This document shows, piece after piece, positions 49,376 to 57,698 of a stretch of 64,000 nucleotides of DNA (positions are counted from its first letter, which is position 1; every line of letters starts with the position of its first letter). A model generated the notes under the pieces. The model had not been told where the DNA came from. It was given only the letters and a program-made list of their open reading frames with translations, and made no database searches. The DNA lies in the NCBI GenBank assembly GCA_013177825.1, contig JABLXX010000008.1, positions 1-64,000 on the forward strand, read 5' to 3'. The position numbers and the translations under genes are program-made. This DNA is from Syntrophaceae bacterium. GTDB taxonomy: Bacteria > Desulfobacterota > Syntrophia > Syntrophales > PHBD01.

Positions 49376-50179
49376 TCAGTCCCCGGAGCCGCTCTTGAAG
49401 AACGGCTGAATCAGTTTGAAGAACTCGCCGGAAAAAACCATGATCGTCTGATTGCGGTTCTCCAGGTCCACCGCCGCCTCGAGCGATGGTGCGTTGATAT
49501 TCTGGTCGAGGACGCGTTTCGTCATCTTCAGTGCCCCGACCCCCTTGGCGAGCATCGGCCGGGCATAGGAAAGGGCCGTTTCGATGAGGCTCTCCGCAGG
49601 CACCACCTGGTTGACCAGTCCGATCCGCTCAGCCTCGTCGGCTTTCACTTTCCGGCCCGTGAGCAGGATTTCCGACGACCGGGCGACACCGATCAGCCGG
49701 GGCAGGAAATAGGACGATCCCAGTTCGCCGCCGGTCAGGCCGATGTTTGCAAACGAAGCGATGAACGAGGCCTGCGGCGCGGCCACCCGGACATCGCTGG
49801 CCAGCGCCATGGAAAAGCCTCCACCCGCCGCTACGCCGTTGACGGCGGCGATGACCGGCTGGGGGATGCGCCGGAGCCCCAGGGTCAGGGCGGCGAAGCG
49901 CTCCTGGACGAGTTTCAGGAATTGCTCCGGGTCGGAAAATACCTGTGTATCCTTATGAATCATCGCATCATTCAGATCCGCACCGGCGCAGAATCCCCGT
50001 CCGGCACCGGTGATGAACAGGACACGGATGGTGTCGTTCCTCGACAGAACCGTAAACAGCCTGTCGAAATCTTCCAGCATCGTGCCGTTGATTGCGTTTA
50101 GCTGCTCCGGCCGGTTCAGAGTGACAAGCCCCACCCCGGGCTCGATCTCCTCAAACTTGCATGTCTGAAACTCCTTCAT
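49376..50179 (-). CDS. Crotonase-family enoyl-CoA hydratase/isomerase-like protein
   Basis: A 267-residue crotonase-fold enzyme. CoA-binding and oxyanion segments are present: NRPEQLNAINGTML, FITGAGRGFCAGADLNDA and AAVNGVAAGGGFSMALASDVRVAA. The Glu that follows GGGC in classical hydratases is replaced (GGGFSM), and the second hydratase Glu is also absent (FANIGLTGGELGSSYFLPR), so it is likely an isomerase, ring-opening or other crotonase rather than a simple hydratase. Start 50179 (MKEFQTCKF) is chosen over 50218 by family length. It heads the run with the CrtI-like enzyme and the acyl-CoA ligase. A good promoter lies at 50463-50490. Confidence 0.85.
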   Translation of the reverse strand: MKEFQTCKFEEIEPGVGLVTLNRPEQLNAINGTMLEDFDRLFTVLSRNDTIRVLFITGAGRGFCAGADLNDAMIHKDTQVFSDPEQFLKLVQERFAALTLGLRRIPQPVIAAVNGVAAGGGFSMALASDVRVAAPQASFIASFANIGLTGGELGSSYFLPRLIGVARSSEILLTGRKVKADEAERIGLVNQVVPAESLIETALSYARPMLAKGVGALKMTKRVLDQNINAPSLEAAVDLENRNQTIMVFSGEFFKLIQPFFKSGSGD

Positions 50180-50419
50180 GTTCAACACGCATCCTTTCCG
50201 ATTCCTGTCCCGGCCCACCCGGCGGGCCGTTCCCGTTGCTTCACAGAGACAGATCCTGCCTGAGGGCCTTCCGGACAGACGATGAATGAAATAGGTTGGT
50301 GATCGGTTTTATTCTGCGAAATCGGGCAGTCTCTGCGGGAGGTGGTTGAGCCTTCCGCCGTGATCGCCCACCCCCGTTTGACAGCGACGCAAGGCGAAAC
50401 CGCTGCTTTGAAGAGAATC

Positions 50420-50442
50420 CCGGACAACACCCGTTGTTCCGG
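50420..50442. promoter_or_regulatory. Palindrome just downstream of the minus-strand promoter
   Basis: CCGGACAAC and GTTGTTCCGG form an inverted repeat (one extra T) with a 4-base centre. It covers about +14 to +36 of the predicted transcript toward the crotonase gene, a place where a repressor would block transcription. Confidence 0.45.
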
Positions 50443-50462
50443 TGTTTCCCGGGACGGAACCC

Positions 50463-50490
50463 ACTATAGCGTTCATTTCGGACTTGTCAA
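50463..50490 (-). promoter_or_regulatory. Sigma-70 promoter toward the crotonase run
   Basis: Minus-strand TTGACA-N16-TATAGT. Start near 50456, leaving a long leader of about 275 bases before the crotonase ATG; I see no gene in that leader. Confidence 0.6.
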
Positions 50491-50527
50491 CCCTTTTGCA
50501 TGGATAACCTCCTATTTCTCAAGGCGA

Positions 50528-50544
50528 ATTGATTCCGAATCAAT
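50528..50544. promoter_or_regulatory. Perfect 17 bp palindrome in the divergent control region
   Basis: ATTGATTC-C-GAATCAAT, 8+1+8 and without mismatch, about 40 bases upstream of the minus-strand -35 box. Candidate operator. Confidence 0.5.
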
Positions 50545-50769
50545 ATCCGGAACGCGCATCGAGGAGACCCGGTTTGCGAGATTCCCCGAAGGGAACGCGT
50601 CATCGTTTGAAACACATCTCGAGTGCTCGGCAGCCTGTGCGGATTTACCCGGACTATCACCCGGATCCGCCGGTTGGTTCTTATGGACATTGATTCGCTG
50701 ATATCGCGGTATCATCTGTTATTGCATGTACTTAACCTGTCGTGTTTCCGCCGTTCCTGTCCCCCGGGT
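50545..50769. other. Rest of the divergent region between crotonase and asnB genes
   Basis: No convincing gene. Short open frames here lack ribosome-binding sites and look like shadows. It separates the minus-strand promoter and palindromes from the asnB promoter. Confidence 0.45.
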
Positions 50770-50798
50770 TTGACTTTCCCGCCCCAATGCGCTATGGT
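50770..50798 (+). promoter_or_regulatory. Probable sigma-70 promoter of the asnB-ABC operon
   Basis: TTGACT-N17-TATGGT. Start near 50805, giving a 156-base leader before asnB. Confidence 0.5.
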
Positions 50799-50819
50799 TC
50801 CCGACACATTCAAATCATG

Positions 50820-50871
50820 GGGGCTCTTTCCCAGGCAAAGGAGCCCTGTCGCTTTTCCCACTGGCCCTGGG
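50820..50871 (+). promoter_or_regulatory. Structured leader of the asnB operon
   Basis: GGGCTC (50821-50826) pairs with GAGCCC (50841-50846), followed at 50851 by CTTTTCC. A competing pairing is possible between CCCAGG (50830-50835), in the loop of the first hairpin, and CCTGGG (50866-50871). Mutually dependent structures ahead of a short T-tract suggest attenuation, but no known riboswitch was recognised. Confidence 0.35.
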
Positions 50872-50960
50872 ATCCGCTTCGGCAAGCCCCTTTCAACCAA
50901 GTTCAGGTTATCCCTGTCTTCAATCCGGGACGCATGGAATCAATAAAGGAGGCTACACCT

Positions 50961-52586
50961 ATGTGCACCATATGCGGTCATTTTGCCCAGGAGGAACCCA
51001 GACTATCGACAGACGTTTACGATATGATGAAGAAAATGGAGCATAGGGGGCCCGATTTCCACGGCATCTACCTGGACGGCTCCGTCACGCGTCGGGAAAC
51101 CATTGACGGGCTCAAGACCTTCCTGAAAAAGAAAAGCCGCATCGCCATGGGCCATTCCCGCCTCGGGATCATCGGGGCGGAAGGCCTCTGCCAGCCCTAT
51201 GTCTCGTGCGACGGGAAACTCACCCTGATCAAGAACGGCGAAATCTACAACTACAGTGCCCTGAAATCGCTTCTTCTGTACAGCCACCGGTTTGAAACGA
51301 ACAGCGACAGCGAGATTGTCGTCCACCTCATCGAAGAGTCGTATCAGGGGGACCTCCTGGAGGCGGTCCGACGGGTTACCGGGATTCTGGACGGCATGTA
51401 CGCCTTCGCCGTCACGGACGGTAAATCCGTCGTTCTCGTCAGGGATCCCATCGGCAAGAAACCGCTCTACTACGTGAACCGGGATTCCATCGTCTATTTC
51501 GCCTCCGAGAAGAAGGCCCTCTGGAACGGGAAAGACGAGCCCAAGCGGATCCGCCCTGGAGAAATTCTCAGCATCGGCATCGACGGGATCAAGATCCGGC
51601 AGGGTACCCGGATTCAGCTTCCCCAGGTTGACATCACGGACTTCCGTGACGCCGTGGAGCGGTACAAGACGGTCCTCGTCAAGGCGATGCAGAAGCGGCT
51701 GACGGGTCTCCGGGAGGAGCGTCTGGGGGTCATCTTTTCCGGAGGGATCGACTCGGTCCTCATCGCCAAGCTTCTCCAGCGGGAAGGGAAAAACATCGTC
51801 TGCTACTGCACCGGCACCGCCGACTCGGGCGACATCCTGGCGGCCCTGGCCGTAGCGAAGGAGCTCGGACTGGAACTGAAGACCTCGATCATCGACGAGG
51901 ACCTCGTGAAGGGGATTCTCTCCGAGGTCATCCGCAATGTGGAGGAAAGCGGACTCCTCCAGGTCGAGGTGGCCATTCCCATGTACATGGCGGCGAAAAT
52001 GGCCGCGGAAGACCGGATCCGCGTCATGTTCACCGGCCAGGCGGCGGACGAGCTGTTCGCGGGATACCCCTGGTACAGCGACGTCCTGAAGGAATCGGGC
52101 TATCTCCGCCTCCATGAGCAGCTCTGGGAGGACCTGAACTATCTCTACGACGACACGCTGGAGCGGGAGGACAAGCTGACCATGTCCCATTCCATCGAGC
52201 TCCGGGCTCCCTATCTCGACCGGGACGTCATCCGGACGGCCATGCGCATCTCTCCCCGACTGAAAATACAGGGCAGCGAGGACAGCCTCCGCAAGAGGGT
52301 CCACCGCCAGGCGGCCGTGGAATTGGGCGTTCCTCCCTACCTGGCCTTCCGCATAAAGGACCCTGCCCAGTCGGGATCAGGCATCCACCAGATCATCGAA
52401 AATCTGGCCAACACCCATGCCGGCGACATGGACACGGAACTCGTCAATGAAAACATCCGGACCGACAAGGGCAGCCTTTATCGATACGGGGAAGGCGTCT
52501 ACGGCGAAGACGGCGCGCGGAGCTATATCCAGATGATCCACCAGGAGATCCAGAACGATTACAGGAAGGCCATTCTCACGGCGTAG
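50961..52586 (+). CDS. asnB: Asparagine synthetase (glutamine-hydrolysing), AsnB type
   Basis: A 541-residue amidotransferase. The N-terminal glutaminase nucleophile is Cys2, directly after the initiator (MCTICGHF), which fixes the start at 50961; AAAGGAGG precedes it. Glutaminase features: MEHRGPD, AMGHSRLGIIG, LIKNGEIYNY. The synthetase domain has the PP-loop VIFSGGIDSVLIAKL near residue 260 and TGQAADELFAGYPWYSD and SIELRAPYLDRDVI further on. Length is close to E. coli AsnB (554). It would make Asn or a similar amide. Unusually it begins an operon with a nitrilase-family gene and an ABC importer, which hints at a dedicated substrate rather than general asparagine supply. Confidence 0.88.
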   Translation: MCTICGHFAQEEPRLSTDVYDMMKKMEHRGPDFHGIYLDGSVTRRETIDGLKTFLKKKSRIAMGHSRLGIIGAEGLCQPYVSCDGKLTLIKNGEIYNYSALKSLLLYSHRFETNSDSEIVVHLIEESYQGDLLEAVRRVTGILDGMYAFAVTDGKSVVLVRDPIGKKPLYYVNRDSIVYFASEKKALWNGKDEPKRIRPGEILSIGIDGIKIRQGTRIQLPQVDITDFRDAVERYKTVLVKAMQKRLTGLREERLGVIFSGGIDSVLIAKLLQREGKNIVCYCTGTADSGDILAALAVAKELGLELKTSIIDEDLVKGILSEVIRNVEESGLLQVEVAIPMYMAAKMAAEDRIRVMFTGQAADELFAGYPWYSDVLKESGYLRLHEQLWEDLNYLYDDTLEREDKLTMSHSIELRAPYLDRDVIRTAMRISPRLKIQGSEDSLRKRVHRQAAVELGVPPYLAFRIKDPAQSGSGIHQIIENLANTHAGDMDTELVNENIRTDKGSLYRYGEGVYGEDGARSYIQMIHQEIQNDYRKAILTA

Positions 52587-52600
52587 GAAAGGGAGCTTTC

Positions 52601-53479
52601 ATGAAAAAGCGAATCACCCTTGCTCAGATCAACTACACCCCGGAGGACCCTTTCGGCCACGTCGAACGCATCAAGTCCATCATCGCCGAAAACCGCGCCT
52701 CGGACCTGATCGTCTTTCCCGAGCTGATCCTGCACGGCCATCCCTCCCTGGAGCGGCCGGAGGGTTACCTCTATCGGAAGACGGAGCGGCGCGAAGGACG
52801 CCTGTCGGAGGAGATTGCCTCTTTCGTCCGCGAAATGGATGCCCGGGTGATCCTGGGCGGAATCCGGCGCCGTGGCTGCCTCTTCTACAACCTGGCCACC
52901 TACATGGACTACACCTCGGTCCACAGCTATGCGAAAACACATGTCCACTGGACCGAGAACTTCATCCCCGGCCGTGAGCTGCCCGTGATCTCGACCCCCG
53001 CGGGCCGTCTTGGCCTGACCATCTGTTTCGACTCCGCCTTCGGCGAGATCGGCCGGATCCTGGCCCTTCGCGGCGCGCAGGTCATCGTCAACATCTCCGC
53101 CGTCCCCAAATCGTTCCCGGTCCGGTACATGAGGCGCAGGCTTTCGGCCATGGCCCTGAACAACCAGGTCTTCGTCGTTTACGTGAACCGCCCCGGTCCG
53201 TATTTTTCCGGCCACAGCGCCGTTTTCGACCCCCGCGGCGACATGATTGCACAGGTCCTGGACGAGGAGATGATTTTTCACGCGGTGATCGACCTCGAGG
53301 ATCTCCGGAGCTGGCGGGAGGAGGAAAACATTTACGGCCACCGCCGTCCCCTCCTGTACCGCGAAATCGGGATGATTCAGCAGAAAAGGAACAGGAAAGA
53401 AATCGTCCCGGCTTCCGTGAAATCTGGAAAAACGAAACTCCGTCAGCGGTTGCCGCAGGAAGGAGTCCACCATGGATAG
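52601..53479 (+). CDS. Carbon-nitrogen hydrolase (nitrilase/amidase superfamily)
   Basis: A 292-residue cytoplasmic amidase-like enzyme. The Glu-Lys-Cys triad is intact: Glu41 in LIVFPELILHG, Lys112 in SYAKTHVHWTENF and Cys142 in LTICFDSAFGE. The nearby NNQVFVVYVNRPG and GHSAVFDPRGDMIAQVLDEEMIFHAVIDL segments are also typical. It would hydrolyse a C-N bond (amide, N-carbamoyl or nitrile). The C-terminal 35 residues are basic and variable. It starts 14 bases after asnB and overlaps the next gene by 8 bases, so the two amide-handling enzymes and the importer are made together. Confidence 0.87.
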   Translation: MKKRITLAQINYTPEDPFGHVERIKSIIAENRASDLIVFPELILHGHPSLERPEGYLYRKTERREGRLSEEIASFVREMDARVILGGIRRRGCLFYNLATYMDYTSVHSYAKTHVHWTENFIPGRELPVISTPAGRLGLTICFDSAFGEIGRILALRGAQVIVNISAVPKSFPVRYMRRRLSAMALNNQVFVVYVNRPGPYFSGHSAVFDPRGDMIAQVLDEEMIFHAVIDLEDLRSWREEENIYGHRRPLLYREIGMIQQKRNRKEIVPASVKSGKTKLRQRLPQEGVHHG

Positions 53480-54797
53480 CATTCGCCAACGCACGACGTT
53501 TCGCCGCCTTCGAAAGCGCGGCATCCTTTTCATGGTCGCCCTGCTGGCTCTTGTTCTCTTTATCGCCGGCTGTGGCGGGAAGAAGACGGAAGGGGAGCGA
53601 ACCCTCCATTTCTACATGTGGAAGCCGAACCAGCCCGAGGTATGGGACGAGATTATCGCCATGTTCGAGGCGGAGCATCCCGGCGTGAAGATCCGGCGGG
53701 AGATCGGCCCCCATTCCTCGACGGCCTTCCACGACCTTTTGACGCAGAAACTCAAGAACAAGAGCAGGGACCTGGACGTCTTCCTCATGGACGTGGTCTG
53801 GCCGGCGGAGTTCGCCGCGGCCGGGTGGGCCATGCCCCTGGACGACCGTTTCCCCGGCAGCGAGCAGGCCCATTACCTGGACAGCACCATCCAGGCCAAC
53901 ACCTATGGAGGCAAGGTCTACGGCCTGCCCCTGTACATCGACAGCGGCATGCTCTATTACCGGAGGGACCTCCTCGACAAGTACGGTTTCAAGCCGCCGG
54001 AGACCTGGCCTGAGATGGTGCGCCAGGCAGGGGCCATAACCGCCGGTGAGCCGAACCTCTACGGCTTTTCGGCCCAGCTCAAGCAGTATGAGGGGCTGGT
54101 CTGCAACATGATGGAGTACGTCGCCGGCAACCAGGGACACCTGGTGGACCCAAAGACCGGGGCACCGGCGATCGCCGAGAAACCGGCCCTGGATGCCGTC
54201 CGGTTCGTCCGCGACCGGATCGTTGGAAAAACGGCCCCCGAGGGCGTCCTCACCTACGAAGAACCGGAATCCCTGGCCCTCTTCACCCAGGGGAAGGCGG
54301 TCTTCCTGCGAAGCTGGCCCTATGTCTGGAAGATTGCAAACAATCCCCAGCGTTCGATGGTGGTCGGTAAGGTCGGCGTCGCTCTGCTGCCGCATTTCCC
54401 GGGCGGGAAGAGCCATGCCACCCTGGGCGGATGGCAGGTTGGGATCAGCGCCTATTCGGAAAACAAGGATCTGGCCTGGACCTTCGCCCAGTTTCTCTCC
54501 GGCGAGAGGATCCAGAAGCACCTGGCCGTGAAGGCCGGGCTGGCGCCGACCCGGACAAGCCTCTACGACGACGCGGACGTCCTGAACGCCGCGCCCCAGT
54601 TCCGGGAGATGAAGCCGGTTTTCTTCTCCTCCCTGCCCCGGCCGAGGAGCCCGCTGTACCCGGCCCTGTCCAACATCCTGCAGCGCTATTTCAGCAAGGC
54701 CATCTCCGATCGGCGATCCGACCTTGCTTCCGAGGCGCGCAGCGCGGCGGCGGAGATGGAAAAGACACTGGCCCTCACGCGCGGGACTGCGCCCTGA
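53472..54797 (+). CDS. ABC importer, substrate-binding lipoprotein (family 1, sugar type)
   Basis: A 441-residue extracytoplasmic binding protein. The N-terminus is long and basic (MDSIRQRTTFRRLRKR), then a hydrophobic core and a lipobox LFIAGC with Cys34 as the lipid-modified residue. The mature part has the family 1 pattern: LHFYMWKPNQPEVWDEIIAMFEAEHPGVKI, DVFLMDVVWPAEFAAAGW, YGGKVYGLPLYIDSGMLYYRRDLLDKYGFKPPETWPEM and GKAVFLRSWPYVW. Closest by pattern are binding proteins for maltose, trehalose or related oligosaccharides. GGAAGGAG precedes the ATG. Confidence 0.9.
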   Translation: MDSIRQRTTFRRLRKRGILFMVALLALVLFIAGCGGKKTEGERTLHFYMWKPNQPEVWDEIIAMFEAEHPGVKIRREIGPHSSTAFHDLLTQKLKNKSRDLDVFLMDVVWPAEFAAAGWAMPLDDRFPGSEQAHYLDSTIQANTYGGKVYGLPLYIDSGMLYYRRDLLDKYGFKPPETWPEMVRQAGAITAGEPNLYGFSAQLKQYEGLVCNMMEYVAGNQGHLVDPKTGAPAIAEKPALDAVRFVRDRIVGKTAPEGVLTYEEPESLALFTQGKAVFLRSWPYVWKIANNPQRSMVVGKVGVALLPHFPGGKSHATLGGWQVGISAYSENKDLAWTFAQFLSGERIQKHLAVKAGLAPTRTSLYDDADVLNAAPQFREMKPVFFSSLPRPRSPLYPALSNILQRYFSKAISDRRSDLASEARSAAAEMEKTLALTRGTAP

Positions 54798-54801
54798 TTC
54801 C

Positions 54802-55728
54802 ATGGAAGCAGGTGGCCGCATCATCCGTTATGATGAATCCCGGGGTCGCCGCGAGAAACTCTTCGCGGTGTCCCTCCTTCTGCCCTGCTTCGCCTTTGTT
54901 GCGGTCTTCGCCTTCTACCCCATCCTGTACTCGGTCTATCTCAGCCTGCACCGGATCATCCTCGGCCTCCCCGGCCTGGCCCAGCCCCTCGTCTGGCTCG
55001 ACAACTACCGCCAGCTCTGGAGCGATCCCGTTGCGCGCCACGCCCTCGGCAACACCCTGGTCTTCGTCTTCGTATCCACGGCCTGCGAGATGGTCCTGGG
55101 GCTGGTCATCGCCCTGGTCATCAACCGGGCCTTCCGGGGCCGGGGACTGGTCCGGGCCGCCGTCCTCATCCCCTGGGCCATCCCGACGGTTGTGGCCTCC
55201 CAGATGTGGCGCTTCATCGACAACGACCACTACGGCCTCCTGAATTATTTCCTTTTCGGCAGTGACATGGCGGCCTACCGGGCCTGGCTGGCGGAGCCCT
55301 TCTTCGCCATGTCGGCCGTCATGGTCGCCGACATCTGGAAGACTTCCGCCTTTGCCGCCCTCATCATCCTGGCGGGTCTGCAGACGATCCCGGACGAGCT
55401 GTACGAGGCGGCCCGCATGGACGGAGCAACGCCCTGGCAGCGCTTCACTCGGATCACCCTGCCCCTCATCCGCCCGGCCCTCCTCATCGCGCTCCTGTTC
55501 CGCACCATGGACGCCTTCCGGGTCTTCGACCTGGTCTTCGTCATGACCCAGGGCGGGCCGGCGGACGCGACGAACGTGCTGCAGTTTTATGGCTACAAGA
55601 AGATGTTCGCGGAAGGGCTCCTGGGATACGGGGCGGCCATCTCGGTCCTGGTCTTCTTCATTCTCCTGGCCGTCTCCCTGGTCTACGTCCGGGTCATCGG
55701 CATGAGGTTCATGGAGGAGAGGCGATGA
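54802..55728 (+). CDS. ABC importer permease, MalF/UgpA type
   Basis: A 308-residue integral membrane protein, six predicted helices (first one KLFAVSLLLPCFAFVAVFAFYPILYSVYLSL). The cytoplasmic coupling motif is present: YEAARMDGATPWQRFTRITLPLIRPALLIALLF (EAA-x3-G). Start 54802, four bases after the binding-protein stop, avoids the large overlap of a longer reading from 54724. Its stop overlaps the ATG of the second permease (ATGA). Together with that permease it forms the channel. Confidence 0.9.
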   Translation: MEAGGRIIRYDESRGRREKLFAVSLLLPCFAFVAVFAFYPILYSVYLSLHRIILGLPGLAQPLVWLDNYRQLWSDPVARHALGNTLVFVFVSTACEMVLGLVIALVINRAFRGRGLVRAAVLIPWAIPTVVASQMWRFIDNDHYGLLNYFLFGSDMAAYRAWLAEPFFAMSAVMVADIWKTSAFAALIILAGLQTIPDELYEAARMDGATPWQRFTRITLPLIRPALLIALLFRTMDAFRVFDLVFVMTQGGPADATNVLQFYGYKKMFAEGLLGYGAAISVLVFFILLAVSLVYVRVIGMRFMEERR

Positions 55729-56549
55729 CGGACCGGACCTGGAACATCATCTTCGTCCTCGTCGCGGCCCTCGTCGTGGCGGTGAGCCTGTTGCCCTTTC
55801 TCTGGTTCGTCGCGACGTCGCTCAAGACCCAGATGGAGGTGACGGCGATCCCGCCGGTCCTCTTCCCCTCCTGGTCCCTGGATTTTTACCGCTCGGCCCT
55901 CTGGGACTACAACCTCCTCCATTTCCTCAAGAACAGCCTCATCGTGGCGGGACTGGCCACCCTCGGAACACTGTCGATCTCCCTGTTCGCGGGCTACGCC
56001 CTGGCGCGTCTGCCCATCCGGCACAAGCCCCTCATCATGGGAAGCCTGCTCCTCGTCTCCATGTTCCCCCAGATATCGATTGCCGGCCCCGTCTGGAAGA
56101 TCCTGGATTCCCTGGGCTGGCTCAACACCTACCAGGGTCTGATCCTGCCTTACATCACCCTGACCCTGCCCCTGGGAGTCTGGATCATGGCAGGGTTCTT
56201 CCGGGAACTGCCGCAGGAACTGGAGGACTCGGCCCGGGTGGACGGGTGCGGCCACTTCCAGACCCTGTTCCGGATCATCATCCCCCTGGCCGCGCCGGGG
56301 GTCTTCACCGCGGCGATCCTTGTCTTTATCTATGCCTGGAACGAATTCTTCTTCGCCCTGCTCATCATGACCCAGCAGCCCTACCAGACGCTGCCCGTGG
56401 GAATCGCCCTGTTCCAGGGCCAATACACCATCCCCTGGGGGGAGATCGCCGCCGCCTCGACCATTGCCACCGTGCCCCTGGTGCTCATGGTCCTGCTGTT
56501 CCAGCGGCGGATCGTACGGGGACTCTCCGCGGGGGCCATCAAAGGATAG
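55725..56549 (+). CDS. ABC importer permease, MalG/UgpE type
   Basis: A 274-residue permease with six predicted helices (start NIIFVLVAALVVAVSLLPFLWFVATSLK). The coupling helix reads ELEDSARVDGCGHFQTLFRIIIPLAAPGVFTAAIL, the EAA-loop variant. Typical of the second permease of CUT1 sugar importers: a short N-terminus, and a C-terminal RRIVRGLSAGAIKG that matches the GLTAGAVKG-like end of the family. Coupled by four-base overlap to the first permease and followed by the ATPase gene after 3 bases. Confidence 0.9.
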   Translation: MTDRTWNIIFVLVAALVVAVSLLPFLWFVATSLKTQMEVTAIPPVLFPSWSLDFYRSALWDYNLLHFLKNSLIVAGLATLGTLSISLFAGYALARLPIRHKPLIMGSLLLVSMFPQISIAGPVWKILDSLGWLNTYQGLILPYITLTLPLGVWIMAGFFRELPQELEDSARVDGCGHFQTLFRIIIPLAAPGVFTAAILVFIYAWNEFFFALLIMTQQPYQTLPVGIALFQGQYTIPWGEIAAASTIATVPLVLMVLLFQRRIVRGLSAGAIKG

Positions 56550-56552
56550 CCG

Positions 56553-57614
56553 ATGGCGGAACTCAGGATCGAAAACCTCACGAAGATCTATGGTGATACG
56601 GCCGTGGTGGACCGCGTTTCCTTCACCGTTGCGGAGGGGGAGTTCTGCATCCTCCTGGGCCCCTCGGGATGCGGGAAGAGCACCGTCCTCCGGCTGATCG
56701 CCGGGCTCGAGCATCAGGACGAAGGCACCATCCACATCGGCGGCACCGAGGTGAGCGCCAGGGACCCGAAGGACCGGGACGTGGCCATGGTCTTCCAGAG
56801 TTATGCCCTCTATCCCCACCTGAGCGTATACGACAACATCGCTTTCCCCCTGCGGATCCGCAAGCTGACCCGGCGGGAGGTGGACCGGAAGGTCCGGGAA
56901 GCGGCCCGGATGCTAGACATTGCCGATCTCCTGGAACGCCGGCCGCGGGAAATCTCCGGCGGCCAGAGGCAGCGGGTCGCCATTGGGCGCGCCATCGTCC
57001 GGAGCCCGCAGCTGTTTCTCTTCGATGAGCCCCTCTCGAATCTGGACGCCAAGCTCCGGGCCTCCATGCGGGTGGAGCTGGCGGGTCTGCACCGGCGCCT
57101 GGCGGCCACCACACTCTATGTGACCCACGACCAGGTCGAGGCCATGACACTGGGGCAGATGATCGTCCTTCTGGATCGGGGAATCGTGCAGCAGGTGGGC
57201 TCTCCGCGGGATCTCTATGACCGCCCGGCCAATGTGTTCGCGGCATCCTTCATCGGGGTGCCTCCGATCAATCTCTTCGACGGGACCGTGGAACGCGGGA
57301 GCGGGGGCCTGTTCATCCGCTGTGACGACTTCAGGCTGGATGCCGGAGGGCGGCAGGATCTCACCGCTTTCGAGGGCAGGACCGTAACGGTGGGGATCCG
57401 GCCGGAGGCCGTCCGCGTCGGGACGGGCCTGATCCGGGGTCTCCTTGAGCACGCGGAGCACATGGGATCGGAGACGATCCTCTATCTGCGGACGGACGGT
57501 CGAAAAATCGTCGCCCGGGCGGCGGCGGACTTCCGGCCCTCCCTGGGAGAACCGTTGAATCTTGACTTCGACCCGCGGTCATTGCATTTCTTCTTCGAGG
57601 GTCGGAGGATCTGA
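56553..57614 (+). CDS. ABC importer ATPase, MalK/UgpC type
   Basis: A 353-residue ATPase. Walker A GPSGCGKST near residue 38, Q loop VFQSYALYPHLSV, signature ISGGQRQRVAIGRA near 134, Walker B LFLFDEPLSNLD, then the MalK-type C-terminal regulatory domain (GVPPINLFDGTVERG, VGIRPEAVRVG). MalK-type ATPases sometimes serve several importers. The operon ends here with a hairpin at 57640-57664. Confidence 0.93.
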   Translation: MAELRIENLTKIYGDTAVVDRVSFTVAEGEFCILLGPSGCGKSTVLRLIAGLEHQDEGTIHIGGTEVSARDPKDRDVAMVFQSYALYPHLSVYDNIAFPLRIRKLTRREVDRKVREAARMLDIADLLERRPREISGGQRQRVAIGRAIVRSPQLFLFDEPLSNLDAKLRASMRVELAGLHRRLAATTLYVTHDQVEAMTLGQMIVLLDRGIVQQVGSPRDLYDRPANVFAASFIGVPPINLFDGTVERGSGGLFIRCDDFRLDAGGRQDLTAFEGRTVTVGIRPEAVRVGTGLIRGLLEHAEHMGSETILYLRTDGRKIVARAAADFRPSLGEPLNLDFDPRSLHFFFEGRRI

Positions 57615-57639
57615 GCGGGGTTCCGGACGCACAATCCGG

Positions 57640-57664
57640 GGAAGGCGGGGCATCCCCGTCTTCC
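57640..57664 (+). terminator. Hairpin after the ABC ATPase gene
   Basis: GGAAGGCGGGG-CAT-CCCCGTCTTCC pairs over 11 positions with one G-T wobble. No T-tract follows, so termination strength is uncertain. Confidence 0.4.
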
Positions 57665-57698
57665 CGATCCGTGCAAGGCAAGTTTTTAAAGACGTTGC

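Noticed and set aside
50182-50430. 82-codon minus-strand frame in the crotonase leader
   Set aside because: No ribosome-binding site, mixed composition, and it covers a likely operator palindrome.
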